Source of the DNA: UBA7672 sp965279085
GTDB taxonomy: Bacteria; Pseudomonadota; Alphaproteobacteria; Caulobacterales; Hyphomonadaceae
NCBI GenBank assembly: GCA_965279085.1
Contig: OZ257149.1
Location: forward strand, 3,968,001 to 4,032,000
DNA length: 64,000 nucleotides
Reading direction: 5' to 3'
Shown here piece by piece: positions 58,974 through 64,000 of the stretch. The notes beneath the pieces were generated by a model. The model was given only the letters and a program-made list of their open reading frames with translations. It was not told the DNA's origin and did not search any database. Numbering within the stretch: the first letter of the stretch is position 1; every line of letters starts with the position of its first letter. The translations under genes and the position numbers were made by a program.

Positions 58974-59507
58974 ATGCATCAGTCCGGTTCCTCAATGGGC
59001 GACGACGGTCCGGGCGCGGGCGGTGGCTACATCATCGACGTGAAGGCGCCGGCGCGCGTCGAAGTGAATGGCGAGTGGCGCTATCGCGTGAGCGGTCTCA
59101 AGGACATGCACTCGCTGCTCGTCGAACTCTATGGCGCGAACGGCGGCCTGTTCCGGCTGTTCCCCCGTGGGCGGGATGTGATGGAGCACGCGATCGTTCC
59201 GAGCGCGCCGGGGCGCACGACTGTGATGATCATCGGCCGCGACGCCATGTTGAAGCCACTCGTCACTATCTCCGGCACCATCGATGTCGCTCCCAAGGGC
59301 GCGATGGGCGGCCCGGGTGCGGGCGGCGGATATTACGGGGCGACGACTTTCGGGCCGCTGACGCCGATGGGCCTCTCCAAGCCGCCTTTCGCCACCGAGA
59401 ATCTGGGTGGCGGGTTCGGCGCGGCGTCGAGCCAGGGCATGTCGAGCATCGACGCGATGATCGAGGCGAAGAAGGCCGAGCTCGAGTCGCGGATCGGCAA
59501 GCGATAG
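58974..59507 (+). CDS. Orphan protein with repeated GPGAGGGY motifs
   Basis: A 177-residue protein with no signal peptide and GAAGGAGG before the ATG. Two glycine motifs (DDGPGAGGGYIIDV near residue 10 and MGGPGAGGGYYGATT near 110) flank a beta-rich domain (ARVEVNGEWRYRVSGLKDMH, then SLLVELYGANGGLFRLFPRG). The C-terminus is a charged helix (AMIEAKKAELESRIGKR). The core may be an immunoglobulin-like or carbohydrate-binding sandwich. I recognise no family. A near-perfect terminator follows 22 bases after the stop. Expression seems strong from the ribosome site. Confidence 0.7.
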   Translation: MHQSGSSMGDDGPGAGGGYIIDVKAPARVEVNGEWRYRVSGLKDMHSLLVELYGANGGLFRLFPRGRDVMEHAIVPSAPGRTTVMIIGRDAMLKPLVTISGTIDVAPKGAMGGPGAGGGYYGATTFGPLTPMGLSKPPFATENLGGGFGAASSQGMSSIDAMIEAKKAELESRIGKR

Positions 59508-59529
59508 AATTTCGCTGGCCGTGAAATCA

Positions 59530-59563
59530 GGCGGCCCGGAAGTTTCCTTCCGGGCCGCCTTTT
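59530..59563 (+). terminator. Rho-independent terminator after the orphan gene
   Basis: GGCGGCCCGGAAG and CTTCCGGGCCGCC form a perfect 13-base stem with a TTTC loop, followed by TTTT. It is the strongest terminator in the window and lies between convergent genes. Confidence 0.88.
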
Positions 59564-59585
59564 CGTTTGCCGATGACAGGCCCGA

Positions 59586-61844
59586 TCAGGTCCAGCGCAG
59601 TTCCGTCTGGGCGACCGGCAGGGTGCGGATGCGCTTGCCGGTGGCGGCGAACAGCGCGTTCGTCACGGCCGGCAGGACCGGCGGAAGGGCCGGTTCCCCG
59701 AGACCTGTCGGGTTGTTGCTCGAGATGTGGAAGTGCGAGTCGATCTGCGGCGCGTAATCCATGCGCAGCAGCGGCATGTCGAAGAAGTTCGTCTGCTGGG
59801 TGCGGCCCTTGTCGAACGTGATCTTCTGATGGAGTTCGGAGATACCGTCGACGATCGAGCCCTGCACCTGGTTGTGCGCGTTGGTCGGGTTGATGATCGT
59901 GGAGCCGACGTCACCGACGCTCCAGACCTTCGTGACGCGCCAGGCGCCGTTCTGCTCGACCTTCACCTTGGCGACCTGGGCGAAGTAGCCCTGGTGCGAG
60001 AAGTAGAAGGCGATGCCCATGCCCGTGCCTTTCGGCAGGGAGGCGCGACTGGCCCAGCCCGAACGCTCGCCCACGACGCGGACGACGTCCGCCATGCGCT
60101 TGGCGTTCATTCCGCCCTTGGCGCCGGACGTCGGGGTGACGGCCGAGTTCAGGAGGGCGATGCGGAACTCCAGCGGGTCTTTCCCGGCGGCGACGGCCAC
60201 TTCGTCGATGAACGACTGGTAGGCCCAGCACACCGCGTTCGACACAGGCGCACGCAGCGGGCCGGTGGGCATGCCGCCCGGCATCAGCGACTGGCCGTAG
60301 GTGGTGTTCGCGATGTAGCCAGACGGGAATTCCGTCGGCGGCGAGGTGGCGTTGCCGAGCGGGCGGCCATTGGCGCCGAACGTGACGAAGTGGTTCGTCA
60401 GCGCGACGAGGTCGCCCTTGGCGTCGAGGCCGGCGCGGAAGTTGTGGTAGCCGCCCGGACGATACGGGTTGTGCTGCATATCCTGTTCGCGGGTCCACAG
60501 CAGCTTCACCGGCACGCCGGCCTGCTTGGAGATCGCGGCAGCCTCGACCATGAAGTCGTTGGACAGGCGCCGGCCGAAGCCGCCGCCGCAACGGATCATG
60601 TGGCAGGTGATCTTGTCCTGACCGACGCCGAGCGCCTCGGCGACGAGGCCGATGCCCTGGCCGGGCAGCTGTGTCGGCGCCCAGATTTCCACGGTGCCGT
60701 CAGCCTTCGCGTGGGCCGTGCAGTTCTGCGGCTCAAGCGGGGCGTGGACGAGGAAGGGGTAGGTGTAGGAGGCTTCGACCTTCTTCGCGGCCTTGTTGAC
60801 GGCGTCTTCCGACGCAGTCCAGTTGGCTTCGGTCGCGGCGGCGTTCTGCGGGCCGAGGAAGGATTGCGGCTTGGCTTTCGCGAGAGCGGCGGCCTGGCTG
60901 TCGAACGAGGCGGTCGACTGCGTGGCGGTCGCGCCTTCGTCCCACTGGACCTTCAGCTTCTTGGCGGCTTCCTTCACGGTCCACCAGTCGTCGCCGACGA
61001 TGGCGACGCCATCGAGCAGGCCCATGAGAGCCGTGCCGACCTGCTTCACCACGAAGGCGTCGGTGACGCCCGGGATGGCCTTGATCTCGTCGAGGTTGGC
61101 CGAGACGACCTTGCCCGCGAAGACCGGGCATTTGACGTAGTGGGCGTACTTCATGCCCGGCACGGTGACGTCGATGCCGAAGATGGGTTCGCCGCGGACG
61201 ATCTTGGGCGAATCCCAGTTCCGCATGTCCTTGCCGATGATGCGGTAGTTCTTGGGATCCTTCATCTTCAGCGTGGCCGGATCCGGCGCCGTCAGCTTGG
61301 CCGCGTCGGCGACGAGATCGCCGTACGGGATCTTCTTGTTGCTGGCGGCGTGGACGACGAGCGAGGGCTCGGTGGTGAGTTCCTCGATCGGAACCGACAG
61401 GCGCGCGGCAGCGGCTTGCAGCAGCATGTGGCGGGCGGCGGCGCCAACCTGGCGCTGCGGGCCCCAGTGTTGCGGCGTCGCGAACGAGCCGCCGGCGATC
61501 TGCTGGCCGTAACGCTTCTGGTCAGCGTCGCCCTGTTCGATGACGACCTTGGACCAGTCGGCGTCGAGCTCTTCGGCGATCAGCATCGGGAGCATCGTCT
61601 TGATGCCCTGGCCGATCTCCGGGTTCTTCGCCATGACGCGGATCGTGCCGTCGGGCGAGATCGCGACGAAGTTGTTCATGTCGACGACCGGGGCCGGCGG
61701 CTTGGCCGCTTCGGCGGCGACGGCGGGCGCGCCGTCGGTGGTGTCGGCGGCAGTCATGCAGCCCGCCAGCATCAGGCCGCCACCGGCGGCGGAAGCCAGC
61801 AGGAAGAAGCGGCGTGAGGTGTTCACAGTGTTGCCGTCAGCCAT
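59586..61844 (-). CDS. Molybdopterin-binding hydroxylase large subunit (IorB-like)
   Basis: A 752-residue protein of the xanthine dehydrogenase family, isoquinoline 1-oxidoreductase beta type. The N-terminus NTSRRFFLLASAAGGGLMLA followed by GC combines a Tat-like RR motif with a lipobox. The cofactor domain shows FVAISPDGTIRVMAKNPEIG, APLEPQNCTAH, HMIRCGGGFGRRLSNDFMVE and GLGEPALPPVLPAVTNALFA (the conserved E near the Mo site). It should hydroxylate an aldehyde or N-heterocycle at the periplasmic side. It starts two bases after the stop of the small subunit gene. Confidence 0.92.
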   Translation of the reverse strand: MADGNTVNTSRRFFLLASAAGGGLMLAGCMTAADTTDGAPAVAAEAAKPPAPVVDMNNFVAISPDGTIRVMAKNPEIGQGIKTMLPMLIAEELDADWSKVVIEQGDADQKRYGQQIAGGSFATPQHWGPQRQVGAAARHMLLQAAAARLSVPIEELTTEPSLVVHAASNKKIPYGDLVADAAKLTAPDPATLKMKDPKNYRIIGKDMRNWDSPKIVRGEPIFGIDVTVPGMKYAHYVKCPVFAGKVVSANLDEIKAIPGVTDAFVVKQVGTALMGLLDGVAIVGDDWWTVKEAAKKLKVQWDEGATATQSTASFDSQAAALAKAKPQSFLGPQNAAATEANWTASEDAVNKAAKKVEASYTYPFLVHAPLEPQNCTAHAKADGTVEIWAPTQLPGQGIGLVAEALGVGQDKITCHMIRCGGGFGRRLSNDFMVEAAAISKQAGVPVKLLWTREQDMQHNPYRPGGYHNFRAGLDAKGDLVALTNHFVTFGANGRPLGNATSPPTEFPSGYIANTTYGQSLMPGGMPTGPLRAPVSNAVCWAYQSFIDEVAVAAGKDPLEFRIALLNSAVTPTSGAKGGMNAKRMADVVRVVGERSGWASRASLPKGTGMGIAFYFSHQGYFAQVAKVKVEQNGAWRVTKVWSVGDVGSTIINPTNAHNQVQGSIVDGISELHQKITFDKGRTQQTNFFDMPLLRMDYAPQIDSHFHISSNNPTGLGEPALPPVLPAVTNALFAATGKRIRTLPVAQTELRWT

Positions 61845-61846
61845 GA

Positions 61847-62332
61847 TCAGACCTCCCGCGTGTCAGCTTTGGCGACGCCCGCGGCCGTCTTGATGGCCTC
61901 GCGGATGCGCACGTATGTCCCGCAGCGGCAGGCGTTACCCTGCATCGCCGTGTCGATGTCTTTATCGGTGGGCTTCGGATTGGCGTTGATCAGCGCGGTG
62001 GCGGCCATCACCTGGCCGGCCTGGCAGTAGCCGCACTGCATCACGTCCACATCCAGCCATGCCTTCTGGACCGCCTGGCCCGTCTTGGTCTGGCCGATGG
62101 CCTCGATCGTGGTCACCTGCTTGGCGCCAACCGACGAGACCGGCGTCACGCAGGCGCGGGCGACTTGCCCGTCGATATGCACGGTGCATGCGCCGCACGA
62201 GGCGACGCCGCAGCCGAACTTCGTGCCCTTGAGATCGAGCTTGTCCCGAAGAACCCAGAGCAGGGGCATGTTGCCGTCCGCTACATCGACCTTCTCGGTC
62301 TTGCCGTTCACAGTGAGAGTGTATGTTGCCAT
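61847..62332 (-). CDS. (2Fe-2S)-binding hydroxylase small subunit (IorA-like)
   Basis: A 161-residue two-cluster iron-sulfur protein. Plant-type ferredoxin cysteines occur in KFGCGVASCGACTVHIDG and QVARACVTP; the second cluster is in MQCGYCQAGQVMAATALI and GNACRCGTYVRIREA. It transfers electrons from the molybdenum subunit encoded next, with cytochrome c as probable acceptor. There is no FAD subunit, as expected for IorAB-type enzymes. A third cytochrome subunit was not found in the window. Confidence 0.94.
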   Translation of the reverse strand: MATYTLTVNGKTEKVDVADGNMPLLWVLRDKLDLKGTKFGCGVASCGACTVHIDGQVARACVTPVSSVGAKQVTTIEAIGQTKTGQAVQKAWLDVDVMQCGYCQAGQVMAATALINANPKPTDKDIDTAMQGNACRCGTYVRIREAIKTAAGVAKADTREV

Positions 62333-62688
62333 TTCCGAGCTCCGCGGGCCGCTTCCGGGACTGATCCCGGTTCCTCCGCCCTGTTTCTAACCCGTGACGC
62401 ACTATTGCCCTGACGAAGGGACGCACCTTGCGGGAATCCATAACAAGGGAGTTGGCTAACGCCAATGACGGCACAGCGCGTTCTTTCCGGAATCTCCGCC
62501 GGGAAGAAACACGCTTGCGCGAGTGACTGCTCACAGGGAGCAGGCCGGGCAAGTTGTTGCGAACGGTTCTCAGAATTGTCCGCGCATCTCGTTATAGTCA
62601 GTGGAGAATAACGAAGCAAGCGCCGTGCTTTTGTGTGCTGACGGGATGGGTCTAGGCTGGCGTGCGAATGCATCGTGAGGGGGCAGCC
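62333..62688. other. Intergenic region, promoter of the IorAB-like operon
   Basis: 356 bases between divergent genes. No additional gene or strong hairpin is visible. The region should hold promoters for the leftward hydroxylase operon and the rightward small membrane protein gene. Confidence 0.4.
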
Positions 62689-62997
62689 ATGCGCATGCTT
62701 ATCCAGGTTGTGAGCCTGTTCTTCATTGTCATCGGTGTTCTGGCAGTGATCGGCCTTGGCTGGCCGGTGATCGAGATGATGGGCGAGTACGGCGTGACAA
62801 CGCCGTCGATGACGGCGCTGATTGCCGCTGTGGCGCCCGGCGCAACAGTGATCATCTTCGGCAGCGTCAGTTACATGCTGTGTTCGATCGACATGCGGCT
62901 GGAGGAACTGGTGAACCGCCCGCCGCCGAAGGTGACCGCTGCCGCGCCCGGGCAGAGCCAGCCCGCCACGTTCTCGCGGGATCATGACCTGTTCTGA
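62689..62997 (+). CDS. Small two-span membrane protein
   Basis: A 102-residue protein from the ATG at 62689 with GAGGGGG upstream. It has two hydrophobic helices (VVSLFFIVIGVLAVIGLGWP and GATVIIFGSVSYMLCSIDMR) and a cytosolic Pro/Ala-rich tail. A loop with EMMGEYGVTTPSM lies between them. I recognise no family. It is convergent with the TolB-like gene. Confidence 0.65.
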   Translation: MRMLIQVVSLFFIVIGVLAVIGLGWPVIEMMGEYGVTTPSMTALIAAVAPGATVIIFGSVSYMLCSIDMRLEELVNRPPPKVTAAAPGQSQPATFSRDHDLF

Positions 62998-63040
62998 TCC
63001 GAGCAGCATGCGCTGTGTCGGAATCGCCCAGCGGCCTGCT

Positions 63041-63113
63041 TCGTGTCTTTGCGTTTGAATCTTTTTCAAACGAAACACAAAGGCACAAAGGGCCTCACGA
63101 AGGCACAAAGAAG
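63041..63113. repeat. Inverted and direct short repeats at the TolB-like gene end
   Basis: GTGTCTTTGCGTTTG and CAAACGAAACACAAAGGCAC form imperfect inverted arms around CTTTTT. The word GGCACAAAG then appears again downstream. Such CACAAAGGCACAAAG words recur between genes in many Proteobacteria. The hairpin may help end transcription of the leftward TolB-like gene. Confidence 0.5.
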
Positions 63114-63140
63114 CTGGCGCTTGCCTGCGCCGATCTCGCT

Positions 63141-64000
63141 CTAGTCGCGCACCGTGCCCCAGGATGGCTCCCAGGCGTCGCCTGGGGTCGGGATTTCGCG
63201 GAGGCCGCGGCTGGAGAGGTCATAGGTCCACAGTTTCGAGCCGCTGCCGGTTTCACGAGCAAACGCGATGACGCGGCCGTTGGGAGAGAATGAGGGCGAG
63301 GAATCCTTCGCACCGCTCGTGGCCGTTCTTTCCGCCGTCCCGTCGGGCTTCATAAGGCCGATGTATGTAGTCGCTCCCTGTTTGCGCTCGAAGGCGATAG
63401 CGTTGTCAGCAGGCGACCAGACGGGGTTGGCGTACGCGTCGCTGCCCGAGGAGATGCGGCAGGCCTTCGCCGTGCCGCTGGCGCACGCGACGTCGGCGCC
63501 ATCGACGCGCGCGATGTAGAGTTGTGGCGAGCCATCGCGGTTGGACACGAACACGTATTGCGATCCATCCGGCGAGAGCGCGGGCGCGGTGTCGGCGGAA
63601 GGGGAAGCGTTGAGCGTTTTCTCGGTGCGCTTGGCGATGTCGAACAGGACGATCTCGTCATTGCCGCCGATCTTGCGGCTGTAGATGGCCGACTTGCCGT
63701 CAGCCGAGAAGCGGGCGTCGGGATTGGGTTGCGATGCGGTCGCGTGCAGCGGCTCGCGGCGGCCAGTTTCGAGGCTGTAGAGGATGGTGGTCAGCTGGGC
63801 CTGCGACTGCTTGCCGGGGATGGGTGCGTCGGCGGAATAGATGATCGTCTGGCCGGTGGGCGAGAAGCGCGGCTTGCGCAGGTTGGCGAAGCCGGTCTTG
63901 AGCTGTTCGGTCGAGCCGCTATCCTGGTCGACGAAGGCGAGCTGGGTCTTGTTGGAGGCTTCGGCAACGTAGGTAAGGCGGCTGTCGAAGTAGCGGCCGG
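63141..64000 (-). CDS. TolB-like beta-propeller protein (5' end outside window)
   Basis: The frame is open from the right window edge to the stop at 63141; 286 residues are visible. It has several PD40/WD40-like beta-propeller repeats: LRKPRFSPTGQTIIYSADAP, NPDARFSADGKSAIYSRKIG, TAPALSPDGSQYVFVSNRDG, ANPVWSPADNAIAFERKQG and SPSFSPNGRVIAFARETG. The start of the visible part (YFDSRLTYVAEASNKTQLAF) matches the N-domain to propeller junction of TolB. It is probably the periplasmic TolB of the Tol-Pal system or a close paralogue. No pal gene follows on this side. Confidence 0.78.
   Translation of the reverse strand, partial: GRYFDSRLTYVAEASNKTQLAFVDQDSGSTEQLKTGFANLRKPRFSPTGQTIIYSADAPIPGKQSQAQLTTILYSLETGRREPLHATASQPNPDARFSADGKSAIYSRKIGGNDEIVLFDIAKRTEKTLNASPSADTAPALSPDGSQYVFVSNRDGSPQLYIARVDGADVACASGTAKACRISSGSDAYANPVWSPADNAIAFERKQGATTYIGLMKPDGTAERTATSGAKDSSPSFSPNGRVIAFARETGSGSKLWTYDLSSRGLREIPTPGDAWEPSWGTVRD

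Noticed and set aside
59727..61817. A 696-codon open frame opposite to the molybdenum hydroxylase gene
   Set aside because: It is the antisense of a clear IorB-like gene in GC-rich DNA; its translation is Arg/Gly/Asp-rich with no family motifs. The same applies to long antisense frames at 57020-58702, 52765-54276, 30445-32196 and 39167-40400.
1..64000. Mobile elements, CRISPR arrays, prophage or anti-phage defence island
   Set aside because: I saw no transposase, integrase, phage structural gene, direct-repeat/spacer array or known defence gene; the palindromic elements are the only dispersed repeats.

Overview
The window is high-GC chromosomal DNA from an alphaproteobacterium. The lineage evidence is a complete PhyR-NepR-EcfG general stress response (GSR) module with a HWE/HisKA_2 kinase, found only in Alphaproteobacteria. 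Paired Crp/Fnr regulators, an entericidin, DUF1328 proteins and isoquinoline-oxidoreductase-type hydroxylase subunits fit as well. The mix of dispersed palindromic repeats, GT39-like and GT2 membrane proteins and a redoxin/cytochrome/copper-monooxygenase fusion suggests Caulobacterales/Hyphomonadaceae, but that rank is inference. I see no transposase, integrase, phage gene or CRISPR array.

Region 1 (about 1-19.7 kb) is a Wzx/Wzy-dependent exopolysaccharide locus. It encodes an ExoY-like initiating sugar-1-phosphate transferase, four family-4 glycosyltransferases, a Wzx flippase, a Wzy-like polymerase, a Wzc-like tyrosine autokinase/copolymerase and a Wza/GumB-type export lipoprotein. An FkbM methyltransferase and an acyltransferase-3 protein probably decorate the polymer. 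Less familiar members are a FemAB-like acetyltransferase, a DUF6875-like protein, a 32-residue membrane peptide and two homologous secreted beta-helix-like proteins that bracket the acyltransferase.

Region 2 (about 20-26 kb) holds an OmpA/DUF4398 pair, a stand-alone receiver, a universal stress protein, two tandem Crp/Fnr regulators, a tRNA with a CAU anticodon and a DUF4239-like membrane protein.

Region 3 (about 26.9-36.4 kb) is a general-stress-response island. The regulators phyR, nepR, ecfG and a kinase gene sit in the middle. Reading by eye I found ten exact GGAAC-N16/17-CGTT motifs, the EcfG promoter consensus, each correctly oriented a short distance upstream of a gene; nine lie in this island and one precedes the OmpA/DUF4398 operon at 21.5 kb. 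The downstream genes are mostly small envelope proteins (DUF1328 twice, entericidin, glycine zipper, OmpA/DUF4398) plus a lipid kinase with a metallophosphoesterase. The stress regulators are thus embedded in their likely regulon. Two long palindromic elements of one family also lie here (32.2 and 36.5 kb).

Region 4 (about 36.6-54.7 kb) is metabolic and mixed: an SDR reductase, a MerR/SnoaL operon with a recognisable MerR-type promoter, a SOUL lipoprotein, a class C beta-lactamase-like hydrolase, a VOC protein, a fasciclin lipoprotein, two acyl-CoA dehydrogenases, a DsbA-family isomerase, DUF1993, DUF599 and DUF1579-like proteins, a coniferyl-aldehyde-dehydrogenase-like enzyme, a GT39-like protein, a GT2 glycosyltransferase with a probable non-canonical start, and a PAS-GGDEF-EAL protein.

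Region 5 (about 54.8-64 kb) has a threonine aldolase, a haloacid dehalogenase, a redoxin/cytochrome c/copper monooxygenase/EF-hand fusion, an orphan glycine-motif protein, an IorAB-type hydroxylase pair, a small membrane protein and the 3' part of a tolB-like gene cut by the window edge.
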